Shown one piece after another: positions 15,098 through 25,025 of a stretch of 64,000 nt of DNA. Below the pieces are notes generated by a model, which searched no databases, was not told the DNA's origin, and saw only the letters and a list, made by a program, of their open reading frames with translations. The position numbers and the translations under genes are program-made. Positions within the stretch are counted from its first letter, which is position 1. Each line of letters starts with the position of its first letter. This stretch comes from Planctomycetota bacterium (GTDB lineage: Bacteria > Planctomycetota > UBA1135 > GCA-002686595), in contig JAEUHZ010000013.1 of assembly GCA_016795205.1 (NCBI GenBank), forward strand, positions 1 through 64,000, read 5' to 3'.

Positions 15098-18000
15098 ATG
15101 AACTTCTCGCACTTCTTCGTGCGCCGGCCGATCTTCGCCGGCGTCCTCAGCGCGATCATCTTCCTGATCGGGCTCCTCGCCATGGGCCGCCTGCCGGTCA
15201 GCGAGTACCCGGAGGTCACGCCGCCGACCGTGGTCGTGCGCGCCCTGTACCCGGGCGCGAACCCCAAGACGATCTCCGAGACGGTCGCCGCGCCACTCGA
15301 GCAGGCGATCAACGGCGTCGAGAACTCGATCTACATGTTCTCGCAGTCGACCAGCGACGGGGCCATGTCGCTGACGGTCACCTTCAAGCTCGGCACCGAC
15401 GTCGACCAGGCGCAGGTGCAGGTCCAGAACCGCGTCAGCCAGGCGCTGCCGAAGCTGCCCGAGGAAGTGCGGCGCCTGGGGGTCACGACCGTCAAGCAGT
15501 CGCCGGACCTGACCTTGGTCGTGCACCTCTTCTCGCCGGCGGGCCGCTACGACGAGGTCTACGTCCGCAACTACGCCACGCTGCAGGTCAAGGACGTCCT
15601 GGCGCGCCTGCCGGGCGTCGGGCAGGTCGAGGTCTTCGGCGGTGGCGACTACGCGATGCGGATCTGGCTCGACCCCGAGCAGATCGCGGCGCGCGGCCTG
15701 ACGGTCGGGGACGTGATCGCCGCGATTCGCGAGCAGAACGTGCAGGTCGCGGCGGGCGCCGTGGGCAAGCCGCCGTCGACGCAGAGCGCTTTCGAGCTGC
15801 AGGTCGAGGCCAAGGGCCGACTCGTGGACGAGGAGGAGTTCCGCGACATCGTCGTCAAGCAGGGCCCGCACGGCGAGAAGGTGCTCTTGCGCCACGTGGC
15901 GCGGGTCGAGTTGGGCGCGGGCGAGTACGCGCTGCGCTCACTGCTCGACAACCGCACGGCGGTCGGCATCGCGATCTTCCAGCTCCCGGGCAGCAACGCG
16001 CTGCAGATCTCGCAGGACGTGCGCGCCGCGATGGCCCAGCTCGCGGCGAACTTCCCCCAGGATCTCGACTTCGACATCGTCTACGACCCGACGGTCTTCG
16101 TCCAACGCTCCATCGACGCGGTCGTGCTCACGCTGCTCGAGGCGATCGTGCTCGTGGTCCTGGTCGTGATCCTCTTCCTCCAGACCTGGCGCGCCAGCCT
16201 GATTCCGCTGGCGGCCGTGCCCGTCTCGCTCGTGGGGACGTTCGCGGTCATGCAGGCCTTGGGCTTCGGCATCAACGCCCTGTCGCTGTTCGGCCTGGTC
16301 CTCTCGATCGGCATCGTGGTCGACGACGCGATCGTGGTCGTCGAGAACGTCGAACGCAACATCCGCAACGGACTGTCGCCGGTCGAGGCCACCAAGAAGG
16401 CCATGACCGAGGTCACGGGCCCGATCATCGCCACCGCGCTGGTGCTCTCGGCGGTCTTCATCCCGACCGCCTTCATCAGCGGGCTCACGGGGCAGTTCTA
16501 CGAGCAGTTCGCGATCACGATCGCCATCTCGACGATCATCAGCGCCTTCAATTCGTTGACGCTGTCGCCGGCTCTCTCGGCGCTCTTGCTGCAGCCCCAC
16601 GGGGCCAGGAAGGACGCCCTGACCCGCATCATCGACGCCTTGTTCGGCTGGTTGTTCCGGCCGTTCAACTGGCTGTTCGAGCGTGGTTCGGCCTGGTACG
16701 GGCGCGCGGTCGGGCGCGTCATCCGTCTGGCCGCGATCGTGCTCGTCGTCTACGGCGGGCTCGTGGCGGCCACCTACTGGAGCTTCCAGAAGGTCCCCAC
16801 GGGTTTCGTCCCGACGCAGGACAAGCAGTACCTGATCGCGTTCGCCCAGCTCCCGGACGCCTCGTCCCTGGAGCGCACCGACGCAGTCATTCGTCGGATG
16901 TCCGAGATCGCGCTGGCCCACCCCGGCGTGGCCTCGAGCGTGGCGTTCCCGGGCCTCTCGATCAACGGCTTCAGCGTCAGCCCGAACTCGGGCATCGTCT
17001 TCGTCGGCCTCGACCCGTTCGAGGAGCGCCAGTCCCCCGAGCTCGCGGGCCTCGCCATCGCCGGCGCGTTGAACCAGAAGTTCGCGGTCATCCAGGACGC
17101 CTTCGTGGCGGTGTTCCCGCCGCCGGCGGTCAACGGTCTGGGACAGATCGGTGGCTTCAAGTTGTTCGTCGAGGACCGCGCCGACCAGGGGCTCGATGCG
17201 CTCTTCGGGGCGACCTGGGGGCTGATCGGGCGCGCCGCGCAGGCGCCCGAGCTCGACCCGCGCGCCACCTTCTCGACCTTCCAGGTCAACGTCCCGCAGC
17301 TCGCCGTCGACGTCGATCGCGACAAGGCCAAGACGCAGGGGGTCCCGCTGGCCGGCGTCTTCGAGGCCATGCAGGTCAACCTCGGGTCGCTGTACGTGAA
17401 CGACTTCAACCGCTTCGGACGCACGTACCAGGTCGTGGCCCAGGCCGACGCACAGTTCCGCGACGAGCCCTCCGACATCACCCGCCTCAAGGTGCGCAAC
17501 GATCGCGGGCAGATGGTCTCGCTGGGCACGCTGGTCGACGTGCGCGAGTCCTACGGCCCGGATCGAGTCAGCCGCTACAACGGCTACCCGGCGGCCGAGA
17601 TCAACGGCGCGCCGGCTGCGGGCTTCAGCTCCGGCCAGGCCGAGGCCGCCATGGCGCAGCTCGCGCAGGAGCACCTGCCGCCGGGCATGAAGTTCGAGTG
17701 GACCGACCTGACCTACCAGAAGATCCTGGCCGGCAACACGGCGGTCTACGTCTTCCCGCTCAGCATCCTGCTCGTGTTCCTGGTGCTCGCCGCACAGTAC
17801 GAGAGCTTCCGGATGCCGCTCGCGATCCTGCTCATCGTGCCCATGTCGCTGCTCTCGGCGATGACGGGCGTGATCCTGACCGAGGGCGACAACAACGTGT
17901 TCACCCAGATCGGCCTGATGGTGCTGATCGGTCTGGCGGCCAAGAACGCGATCCTGATCGTCGAGTTCGCCAAGGTGAAGCAGGACGAGGGCCTCGATCC

Positions 18001-19744
18001 CGCTTCCGCCGCGATCGAGGCCGCCAAGCTGCGTCTGCGGCCGATCCTCATGACGAGCATCGCGTTCATCGCCGGCGTGTTCCCGCTGGTCATCAGCGAG
18101 GGCGCCGGCTCCGAGATGCGCCGCGCGATGGGCGTCGCGGTGTTCGCCGGCATGATCGGCGTCACGTTCTTCGGCCTGCTCTTGACTCCGCTCTTCTACG
18201 CCCTGCTCCTGCGCATCGGCTGGAAGCGCAGTACGTCAGCGCGGGACGAGCCCGCGCCGGTTCCGCCGCGCGTCGACGGCGAGGGCGGCGCGCACGGCCT
18301 CCCGCAGGCGGCCGGAGGCGCCGCGGCCGTCCTGGTGCTGTCGTCCCTGCTGCTCGCGGGTTGCGCAGCGGTCGGTCCGGACTACCAGCGTCCCGAGACG
18401 GCCGCGGTGTCCGCCCCGGACTGGCGTGACGCCCCGGACCTGCCGCCCAGCGCGGCGGAGATCCCGCGCGGCGCCTGGTGGCGCGTGTTCGACGATGCGG
18501 GCCTCGACGCGCTCCAGGAGCGGGTGGCCGCTGCGAACCACGACCTCAAGGCGGCGCTGGCGCGGATCGAGCAGGCGCTGGCCGGCACCAAGGCCGTGCG
18601 CGCGAACTTGTATCCCAGCATCTCCGCGAACCCGACCTGGACGCGCACCGAGTACTCGCCCAACGCCGGACTGCCCTTCTCGTCCGCGACGGTCTCCGAC
18701 ATCCGCGTCCCGGTCGACCTGGCCTGGGAGATCGACCTGTGGGGACGCGTGCGCCGCGCCGTCGAGGCCGGCGAGCGCGAGACCGACGCGCTGGCCGCGG
18801 CGTACGAGTCCTTGAGGCTCTCGATCCACGCCGAGGTCGCCGCGAGCTGGTTCACGCTGCGAGCGCTGGACTCGGAGGTCGACGTGCTGCGCCGCTCGGT
18901 GGACGTGCGCCGCAACGCGCTCGAGATCATCAGCTCGCGCCTGGCTGCGGGCACTTCGAACGAGCTGGACCTGGCGCGTGTCGAGAACGAGGTGGCGATC
19001 GCCGAGGCCGATCTGGCCGACGTGACGCGCCAGCGCGAGGCCCTGCGCAACGCGCTGGCGGTCCTGGCCGGCGAGGCGCCCAGCGGCTTCCAGGTCGAGG
19101 TCGGTGCCTGGATCGCAGCCGAGCCGCCGGCGATCCCGGCCGGGTTGCCCAGCGAGTTGCTCGAGCGCCGGCCGGACATCGCGGCCGCCGAGCGCGAGCT
19201 GGCCGCCCGCAATGCGCGCATCGGCGTGGCGGTGGCCTCGTACTTCCCGAGCATCCGCCTGACCGGCAGCGCCGGGTACCAGAGCGGCGAGCTCGACGAC
19301 CTGTTCACGGCCGAGAGCCGCATCTGGAGCCTGGCGCCGTCGATCTCGATCCCGATCTTCGAAGGCGGCCGGCTGGAGGCCGAGGAGCAGCGGGCCCGCG
19401 CGGCGTACGAGGAGAGCCTCCAGCTCTACCGGCAGCGCGTGCTGCTGGCGTTCCGCGAGGTGCAGGACGCGCTGACCGCGACGCGACTCTTCGCCGAGCA
19501 GGCCGCCGCGCAGGAGCGCGCGACCGCGGCGGCCAAGCGCGTGTCGGATCTCTCGCGCACGCGCTTCGAGGCCGGCTTCGTGAGCTTCCTGGACGTCGTC
19601 GACGGCGCGCGCGCGCGCCTCGCGGCCGAACGTGCCAGCGTGCAGCTCCAGGGCCGCCGCTTCGTGAACGCGGTCGCGCTGGTGCGCGCATTGGGCGGCG
19701 GCTGGGACGCGACCGACCTGCCGCGGCTCGCGGCCGGCGGCTGA
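15098..19744 (+). CDS. RND multidrug efflux pump fused to outer-membrane channel lipoprotein
   Basis: One uninterrupted frame of 1548 residues. Residues 1-~1050 are a complete HAE1/AcrB-type pump: N-terminal MNFSHFFVRRPIFAGVLSAI, the TM4 proton-relay pair in GIVVDDAIVVVENVERN (Asp409/410) and Lys949 in LAAKNAILIVEFAK. After TM12 come ~20 charged and Gly-rich residues, a hydrophobic stretch (AAVLVLSSLLLAGC, Cys1089) and a full OprM/NodT-type outer-membrane factor of ~460 residues (GPDYQRPE, VDLAWEIDLWGRVRRAVEAG). The junction has no stop and no ATG; the only in-frame start-like codon before the lipobox is a GTG within the hydrophobic core. The hydrophobic stretch could be a thirteenth membrane span, with signal peptidase II freeing a lipidated channel. 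Normally these are two genes. Fusion could also be an assembly error removing a stop. Confidence 0.88.
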   Translation: MNFSHFFVRRPIFAGVLSAIIFLIGLLAMGRLPVSEYPEVTPPTVVVRALYPGANPKTISETVAAPLEQAINGVENSIYMFSQSTSDGAMSLTVTFKLGTDVDQAQVQVQNRVSQALPKLPEEVRRLGVTTVKQSPDLTLVVHLFSPAGRYDEVYVRNYATLQVKDVLARLPGVGQVEVFGGGDYAMRIWLDPEQIAARGLTVGDVIAAIREQNVQVAAGAVGKPPSTQSAFELQVEAKGRLVDEEEFRDIVVKQGPHGEKVLLRHVARVELGAGEYALRSLLDNRTAVGIAIFQLPGSNALQISQDVRAAMAQLAANFPQDLDFDIVYDPTVFVQRSIDAVVLTLLEAIVLVVLVVILFLQTWRASLIPLAAVPVSLVGTFAVMQALGFGINALSLFGLVLSIGIVVDDAIVVVENVERNIRNGLSPVEATKKAMTEVTGPIIATALVLSAVFIPTAFISGLTGQFYEQFAITIAISTIISAFNSLTLSPALSALLLQPHGARKDALTRIIDALFGWLFRPFNWLFERGSAWYGRAVGRVIRLAAIVLVVYGGLVAATYWSFQKVPTGFVPTQDKQYLIAFAQLPDASSLERTDAVIRRMSEIALAHPGVASSVAFPGLSINGFSVSPNSGIVFVGLDPFEERQSPELAGLAIAGALNQKFAVIQDAFVAVFPPPAVNGLGQIGGFKLFVEDRADQGLDALFGATWGLIGRAAQAPELDPRATFSTFQVNVPQLAVDVDRDKAKTQGVPLAGVFEAMQVNLGSLYVNDFNRFGRTYQVVAQADAQFRDEPSDITRLKVRNDRGQMVSLGTLVDVRESYGPDRVSRYNGYPAAEINGAPAAGFSSGQAEAAMAQLAQEHLPPGMKFEWTDLTYQKILAGNTAVYVFPLSILLVFLVLAAQYESFRMPLAILLIVPMSLLSAMTGVILTEGDNNVFTQIGLMVLIGLAAKNAILIVEFAKVKQDEGLDPASAAIEAAKLRLRPILMTSIAFIAGVFPLVISEGAGSEMRRAMGVAVFAGMIGVTFFGLLLTPLFYALLLRIGWKRSTSARDEPAPVPPRVDGEGGAHGLPQAAGGAAAVLVLSSLLLAGCAAVGPDYQRPETAAVSAPDWRDAPDLPPSAAEIPRGAWWRVFDDAGLDALQERVAAANHDLKAALARIEQALAGTKAVRANLYPSISANPTWTRTEYSPNAGLPFSSATVSDIRVPVDLAWEIDLWGRVRRAVEAGERETDALAAAYESLRLSIHAEVAASWFTLRALDSEVDVLRRSVDVRRNALEIISSRLAAGTSNELDLARVENEVAIAEADLADVTRQREALRNALAVLAGEAPSGFQVEVGAWIAAEPPAIPAGLPSELLERRPDIAAAERELAARNARIGVAVASYFPSIRLTGSAGYQSGELDDLFTAESRIWSLAPSISIPIFEGGRLEAEEQRARAAYEESLQLYRQRVLLAFREVQDALTATRLFAEQAAAQERATAAAKRVSDLSRTRFEAGFVSFLDVVDGARARLAAERASVQLQGRRFVNAVALVRALGGGWDATDLPRLAAGG

Positions 19745-19775
19745 GCGACCGTCCTGCGATCGGGCTCGCGCGTCC

Positions 19776-19799
19776 CGCGTCCCCGTGCCGTGGGACGCG
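19776..19799 (+). terminator. Hairpin after the efflux operon
   Basis: 8-bp stem CGCGTCCC/GGGACGCG with an 8-nt loop, beginning 31 nt after the stop at 19744. A second copy of the 5' arm at 19769-19776 allows an alternative fold. No U-tract follows. Confidence 0.4.
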
Positions 19800-19987
19800 A
19801 GCGCCGAGCACCGCGCCACGGCGCCGAACGCGTGCGGGTCGTGGCCCGCGCGTGCGCAGCGTGCTCCGGAGCGGCTACGCCCAAGTGCGCAAGCGCCGCG
19901 CGCGACCCACGGATTCTGCCGATCCTGCTCGACATCCGCGCACCGTCGTTTACCAAGGAGGGCCCTTTACCCCTGGAGGACAGCAGG

Positions 19988-20875
19988 ATGGCCCGCAAGC
20001 AGTCGATCGTCGCCGGAACGGATCTCTCGAAGCCCTCGCGCCTCGCCGCGCAGCGCGCGCAGCGCCTGGCGCGCACGCTGGACCTGCCCTTCGTGCTGGT
20101 GCACACCGTGGACGACTTCGCGACGGTCAGCGCCGCGGCGCCGGTGCACCCCGCCTGGGGCACGCACATCGGCGGGCGCGACACCGGCGGGGGTCGCGCC
20201 GCCCTGACCGCCTCCGCCAAGCTGGCCGGCGGGAAGCTCGAGTCGTGGATCCAGCGCTCGGGCACCGCGCCGGACCGCCGTCGCGTGCTGGTCGGCGCGG
20301 CGCACAAGTCGCTGACGACAGCCGCCAAGGCCGAGAACGCCATGCTCGTCGTGGCCGGCGTGCACCGCGCCTCCAACAAGCTCGCCTCCTTCTTCCTGGG
20401 CTCGACGGCCGAGCGGCTGTTGCGCGTCGGCCGCGTCCCGACCCTCCTCGTGCGCCGCGCAGCGGAGGCCGACTACAAGCACGTGCTGATCCCGGTCGAC
20501 TTCTCGGAGGTCGGCCTGCGCGCGCTGGCGCTGGCCGAGACGGTCGCGCCCAAGGCGCGCTACCAGATCGTCCACTTCGCGCGGCCGATGCCCGAGGACG
20601 ACCCGCTGCGCATGAGCCGACTCTCCAAGGTCGACCGCGAGCTCACCGAGTTCGTGAAGGCTGCCCGCATCCGGCGCGAGCGCTGCACGCTGCGCGTCGT
20701 CGAGGGCGAGCCGCGCCTGGGGATCCTGAACCTGGCCGGCCGGCGCGGCGTCGATCTCGTCGTCATGGGCACGCGCGGCCGCAAGGGCCTCGAGCGGTTC
20801 CTCTTGGGCAGCGTCGCGGACTACGTGCTGCGCGCGGCGCCGACGGACGTCCTGGCGGTTCCGCCGGCGAAGTGA
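19988..20875 (+). CDS. Tandem universal stress protein
   Basis: 295 residues with two UspA-type domains. The ATG at 19988 is chosen because GGAGGA lies upstream and the USP fold begins immediately (SIVAGTDLSKPSRLAAQRAQ). Domain 1 spans ~5-155 and domain 2 ~158-292 (KHVLIPVDFSEVGLRALALA). Domain 2 ends with the ATP-binding signature VMGTRGRKGLERFLLGS (GxxGx9G); domain 1 has a looser version (VAGVHRASNKLASFFLGSTA). Cytoplasmic, nucleotide-binding and stress-linked by family knowledge. It follows the efflux operon but has its own ribosome site and a hairpin after its stop, so it is probably a separate unit. Confidence 0.9.
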   Translation: MARKQSIVAGTDLSKPSRLAAQRAQRLARTLDLPFVLVHTVDDFATVSAAAPVHPAWGTHIGGRDTGGGRAALTASAKLAGGKLESWIQRSGTAPDRRRVLVGAAHKSLTTAAKAENAMLVVAGVHRASNKLASFFLGSTAERLLRVGRVPTLLVRRAAEADYKHVLIPVDFSEVGLRALALAETVAPKARYQIVHFARPMPEDDPLRMSRLSKVDRELTEFVKAARIRRERCTLRVVEGEPRLGILNLAGRRGVDLVVMGTRGRKGLERFLLGSVADYVLRAAPTDVLAVPPAK

Positions 20876-20899
20876 GCCCGCGGGGCTGGGGGCGCGTCG

Positions 20900-20921
20900 G
20901 GCTCGCGGGTGGGCGCGAGCC
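20900..20921 (+). terminator. Hairpin after the universal stress gene
   Basis: 8-bp stem GGCTCGCG/CGCGAGCC with loop GGTGGG, 25 nt beyond the stop at 20875. No U-tract. It ends 46 nt before the candidate -10 of the kinase gene. Confidence 0.4.
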
Positions 20922-20967
20922 GCGGCCGCGCTCCGGGACACCGCACGGCTCCCGTCCGAGCCTGGGT

Positions 20968-20973
20968 TAGACT
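20968..20973 (+). promoter_or_regulatory. TANNNT (TAGACT), 9 nt before the kinase start
   Basis: Candidate -10 element placed so that transcription would begin at or next to the TTG start at 20983; no Shine-Dalgarno intervenes. One of ten such sites in the window. Confidence 0.4.
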
Positions 20974-20982
20974 CGGGCGCGC

Positions 20983-23900
20983 TTGCCCCCCCGTTCGAAG
21001 CCGCGCGCGCCGACCGCCGCCGAAGCGCTCTTCGCGTCCTGGATCGCCGACCGCACGCGCGACTTCGAGGCGGTCGTGCGTGCTGCGCCCGAGCACGCTC
21101 GCGAGCTGCGGGCCCTGCACGCGCTGTGGTCGCGGCTCGAGCCGTTGCTCGCGCTGGCCGGCATCTCGGACACGGAAGCGGCGCGGCGACTCCACGCTGC
21201 CGCCGAGGACGGTGCGGCGCCGCCGACCCCGCTGGACCTGCTCCCGCCGACCGGCGCGGGCGCGGGCTCGGCCACGGACGACCTCCTGCGCCGGCTGGAA
21301 TCCAAGTCGCGCGGCGCGCGCTATCGCTTGGAGGGCGAGGTGGCGCGCGGCGGCATGGGCGCGATCCTGCGCGTCTGGGACGAGGACCTCCGCCGGCACC
21401 TCGCGATGAAGGTCGTGCTGGGCCAGGCGACGCCCGGCACGGGCACGCCGCCGGTCGACGCGCGTCTCCTGGCGCGCTTCCTCGAGGAGGCGCAGATCAC
21501 GGGTCAGCTCGAGCACCCGGGGATCGTCCCGGTCCACGAGCTGGGGCTCGACGCGGACGGCCGGGTCTACTTCACGATGAAGCTCGTCAAGGGCCGCGAT
21601 CTCGCCGCCGTCTTCGAGCTGGTCCGGGAGGGTCGCGAGGGCTGGTCGGAAACGCGCGCGCTGGGCGTGCTCCTCAAGGTCTGCGAAGCCTTGGCCTACG
21701 CGCACTCCAAGGGCGTCGTGCACCGCGACCTCAAGCCGCAGAACGTCATGGTCGGCGACTTCGGCGAGGTCTACGTCATGGACTGGGGGCTGGCGCGCGT
21801 GATCGGCGACGCGCGCGCCAGCCCGGCTCGGCCCGCTGGCGACGCGCCGCACGTGCGCACGGAACGCTTCCAGGAGCGCGAGTCGAGCCCGGCCTCCTCG
21901 CTCATGACGCTCGAGGGCGACGTGGTCGGCACGCCGGCCTACATGTCGCCCGAGCAGGCCCGCGGCGAGCTCGAGGCGCTCTCGCCACGCTCGGACGTGT
22001 ACGCGCTTGGCGCCATGCTCTACGACCTCCTGGCCGGCGCCCCGCCCTACACCACGCGCGGCGAGCACACGGGCGGCGCAGCAGTCTGGAAGCGCGTGCT
22101 CGACGGCCCGCCGCCGCCGCTCGAGGAGCTCGCGCCGCGCGCGCCTTCGGAGCTCGTCGCCATCCAGGCGAAGGCCATGGCCCGCGAGGCGTCGCAACGC
22201 TACGCGGACGTCGCAGCGTTGGCCGAGGACCTGCGCGCGTTCCTGGAGGGCCGCGTCGTCGGCGCGTTCGAGGCTGGTGCGCTGGCGGAAGCTCGCAAGT
22301 GGGTGCGGCGCAACCGGGGGCTCGCCGCCGCGCTCGCGGGCGCGGTGCTGGCGCTCATCGCGGGGCTCGTCGTGACCCTGATCCTCGCCGACCGCGTGCG
22401 GCAGAACGCGGTGCTGGCCGAGGCGAGCGCCACCGAAGCACGGCGCCAGGCGCGCGTGGCGGGCGAGGTCAACGCGTTCCTGAACGTGGACGTGCTCGCC
22501 GCGGTGGCACCCGAGCGCGAGGGCCTCGACGTCACCGTGCGCGAGGTCCTCGACCGCGCCTCCGCAAGCCTGGACGGCCGGTTCGCCGAGGACCCGGCGG
22601 TCGAGGCCGCGCTGCGCATGACGATCGGCACGAGCTACGAGAAGCTCGGCGTCACCGAGCCGGCTCGACGCCACTTCGAGCGCGCGCTCGAGTTGCAGCG
22701 CGCGAACTCCGGCGCGGAGTCGGAGCCGGCGCTGCTCGCCGCGGCGGCGATGGCCTCGACGTGGGCCAAGCTGGGACGGGTTACCGAGGCGATCGGGATC
22801 CACCGCGAGGTCGTCGCGGGGTTCGAACGACTCCATGGCCCCGAGCACCCGGCGACCCTCGCGGCGCGGGTGGATCTCGCCGTGGAGCTCTCGAACGACG
22901 GGCAGTACGAGGAGGCCCAGGCGCTGTGCGACAGCACCCTTTCGATCCTCGAGCGGGTCATGGATTCGCGGGACATGCTCGTGCTGACGGCCCGCAACAA
23001 CCGCGCGCTGCTCGCGGGACGGCAGGGACGCTACGCCGAGGCGGCGGCGGAGCTCGAGGACGTGCTCGAGTTGCAGACGCTGACGCTCGGCGAGCGACAC
23101 CCCGAGACGCTGACGACGCTGGGCAACGTGGCCTCGCTCATGTTCCAGCTCGGGCGCATCGGCGAGTGCGAGGAACTCGCACGCCGCGGCCATGCGCTGT
23201 GCGTCGAGGTCATCGGCCCGGCGCACCCGCGCACGGGAGCGCTGGCCGGATTCGTCGGCCACGCGCTGCTGCAACGCGGACGGGGCCAGGAAGCCGAGCC
23301 TTGGCTGCTCGAGTACTACGAGACCACGCGTGCCTCCGTGGGCGAGGACACCGAGCTGGCACAGCAGGCGCGCACGCTGGTCGCCGGCTCCATGGCTGCG
23401 CTGGGTCGCCTGGCGGAGGCCGCCGAGCTCCAGAGCCAGACGCTCGCGGTGCAGCGGCGCATCCTCGCGCCCGACCACCCCACGACGCTCTTGACGGCCA
23501 ACTCGCTCGCGACGTGGCTGCTCGACCTCGGGCGACTCGACGAAGCCGAGCCCCTGTTCCGCGACACGATCGAGGCCCAGTCACGCAAGCTCGGGCCCGA
23601 CCATCCGTCCACGATCGTCACGACCGAGAACCTCGCCAACCTGCTGCGCACGCGCGGCCGCCTCGAGGAGTGCCAGACGCTCCTGCGCACCGTGCTCGAA
23701 GCGCGTCGTCGAGCGCTGGGCGACGAGCACCCGGACGTGGCGAAGACCACGTACAACCTGGGGCTCGTGCTCTCCGAGGCCAAGCAGCCGGCGGAGGCGC
23801 TGCCGCTGCTCGAGGACGCCGCGCGCCGCTGCCGCGCGCTGGGCGGCGACGCACCGCCGGGGGTCCTGTCCGCGACGCTGCGCACGCTCGGCGACCTGCG

Positions 23901-24318
23901 GCTCGCCGCCAGGGAGCACGACGCCGCACTGCAGGCCTACCGCGAGTCCCTCGCGGAGCACCGGCGCTCGGTCGCCGACGACGCACGGTCGGGCTTCCTG
24001 CTCCATCAGATCGGGAGCTGCCTGCTCGCGAAGCAGGACTTCGAGAGCGCGCTGGCGGCATTCGAGGAGGCCTACCCGCTGCGGCTCCTCGGCACGGACG
24101 CCGACGGGACGAGTCCGCGCTACACGCGCATGGGCCTCGCGCGGACGCTGCTCGGGCTCGAGCGCTTCGCCGAGTGCGAGCTCGTGGGCCTCGATGTCCA
24201 CGAGCGCACCTCGCGCACGAAGGGCGCGGACCACGCCGAGACGCAGAACACGCGCAGGCTGCTGGGCGACCTCTACGCGCGCTGGGGCAAGCCCGACGAG
24301 GCCGCCAAGTACCGCTGA
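20983..24318 (+). CDS. Membrane Ser/Thr protein kinase with C-terminal TPR array
   Basis: 1111 residues. The TTG at 20983 is the first possible start after an in-frame stop at 20968. Residues ~112-400 form a Hanks-type kinase: glycine loop GEVARGGMGA, Lys143 in HLAMKVVL, HRDLKPQN (~247), DWG in place of DFG (~267), and GTPAYMSPEQARGELE. One membrane span lies at ~447-470 (LAAALAGAVLALIAGLVVTL). Residues ~480-1111 are tetratricopeptide repeats of the 42-residue kind (HPTTLLTANSLATWLLDLG; HPSTIVTTENLANLLRTRGR). The kinase faces the cytoplasm and the TPRs the other side. This layout is common in Planctomycetota. Substrates unknown. Confidence 0.92.
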   Translation: MPPRSKPRAPTAAEALFASWIADRTRDFEAVVRAAPEHARELRALHALWSRLEPLLALAGISDTEAARRLHAAAEDGAAPPTPLDLLPPTGAGAGSATDDLLRRLESKSRGARYRLEGEVARGGMGAILRVWDEDLRRHLAMKVVLGQATPGTGTPPVDARLLARFLEEAQITGQLEHPGIVPVHELGLDADGRVYFTMKLVKGRDLAAVFELVREGREGWSETRALGVLLKVCEALAYAHSKGVVHRDLKPQNVMVGDFGEVYVMDWGLARVIGDARASPARPAGDAPHVRTERFQERESSPASSLMTLEGDVVGTPAYMSPEQARGELEALSPRSDVYALGAMLYDLLAGAPPYTTRGEHTGGAAVWKRVLDGPPPPLEELAPRAPSELVAIQAKAMAREASQRYADVAALAEDLRAFLEGRVVGAFEAGALAEARKWVRRNRGLAAALAGAVLALIAGLVVTLILADRVRQNAVLAEASATEARRQARVAGEVNAFLNVDVLAAVAPEREGLDVTVREVLDRASASLDGRFAEDPAVEAALRMTIGTSYEKLGVTEPARRHFERALELQRANSGAESEPALLAAAAMASTWAKLGRVTEAIGIHREVVAGFERLHGPEHPATLAARVDLAVELSNDGQYEEAQALCDSTLSILERVMDSRDMLVLTARNNRALLAGRQGRYAEAAAELEDVLELQTLTLGERHPETLTTLGNVASLMFQLGRIGECEELARRGHALCVEVIGPAHPRTGALAGFVGHALLQRGRGQEAEPWLLEYYETTRASVGEDTELAQQARTLVAGSMAALGRLAEAAELQSQTLAVQRRILAPDHPTTLLTANSLATWLLDLGRLDEAEPLFRDTIEAQSRKLGPDHPSTIVTTENLANLLRTRGRLEECQTLLRTVLEARRRALGDEHPDVAKTTYNLGLVLSEAKQPAEALPLLEDAARRCRALGGDAPPGVLSATLRTLGDLRLAAREHDAALQAYRESLAEHRRSVADDARSGFLLHQIGSCLLAKQDFESALAAFEEAYPLRLLGTDADGTSPRYTRMGLARTLLGLERFAECELVGLDVHERTSRTKGADHAETQNTRRLLGDLYARWGKPDEAAKYR

Positions 24319-24325
24319 ACCGCGC

Positions 24326-24994
24326 TCAGCTCGCGGCGAGGACGTCGCCATGCCGCAGCAACGCCACGAGATCGCGCGCGGCGGCGCGCTTCGAGCGCTC
24401 GGGGATCGCGATCCGCACGCCGCTCGCGCCGAGCACGACGAGGCGCGTGGTGTCGGCATTCAGGGCGCCCGGCCCGTTCAGCACGATCCAGTCCGCGCCC
24501 TTCTTCCTCAGCTTGGCGCGCGCGCGGCGCTCGCCGTCACCGGTCTCCAGCGCGAACGCGACCACGGTGCGTCGCGGATCGCGGCGCCCGCGCGTCAGCG
24601 TCGCCAGCACGTCGGGGTTCCTCACGAGGTCGATCCGCGCGCGCCTGGCGCCGCCGTCCTTCGCGCGCCACTTGCCGGCCAGCACACGCGCCGGCCGCCA
24701 GTCCGCGACCGCGGCGGCCATGAAGAGCGCGTCGGCCGCGCGCCACTCCGCCCGCAGGGCGCCGAGCATCTCGCGCGCGCTCTCGACGTCGATGCGCCGC
24801 ACGCCCTTGGGCGTCGCCAGCGCGACCGGACCCGCCACCAGCACGACGTCGTGCCCGGCGCGCGCGGCCGCCTCGGCGAGCGCGAAGCCCATGCGGCCGC
24901 TCGAATCGTTCGAGAGGAAGCGCACCGGATCGACGCGCTCGCGCGTGGGACCCGCGGAGACCAGGACGCGCAGGCGAGGGCGGCGGCGGGCCAT
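24326..24994 (-). CDS. coaB: Phosphopantothenoylcysteine synthetase (CoaB domain as a separate gene)
   Basis: 222 residues, ATG at 24994. Joins cysteine to 4'-phosphopantothenate in coenzyme A synthesis. It matches the C-terminal half of the usual bifunctional CoaBC/Dfp: VLVSAGPTRERVDPVRFLSN, SSGRMGFALAEAAARAGHDV, AAAVADWRPA and a late DWIVLNGPGALNADTTR segment. The CoaC half is a separate gene at 25774, with one membrane-protein gene in between, all on the same strand. It converges on the kinase gene with only 7 nt between stops. Confidence 0.9.
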   Translation of the reverse strand: MARRRPRLRVLVSAGPTRERVDPVRFLSNDSSGRMGFALAEAAARAGHDVVLVAGPVALATPKGVRRIDVESAREMLGALRAEWRAADALFMAAAVADWRPARVLAGKWRAKDGGARRARIDLVRNPDVLATLTRGRRDPRRTVVAFALETGDGERRARAKLRKKGADWIVLNGPGALNADTTRLVVLGASGVRIAIPERSKRAAARDLVALLRHGDVLAAS

Positions 24995-25025
24995 GCGTGG
25001 ATTCTCGCGCCCCGGAGCGGGCTCG

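Noticed and set aside
19961-19975. AGGGCCCT palindrome upstream of the universal stress gene as an operator
   Set aside because: It is eight bases long and overlaps a GGAGG-rich leader, so too short to support on its own.
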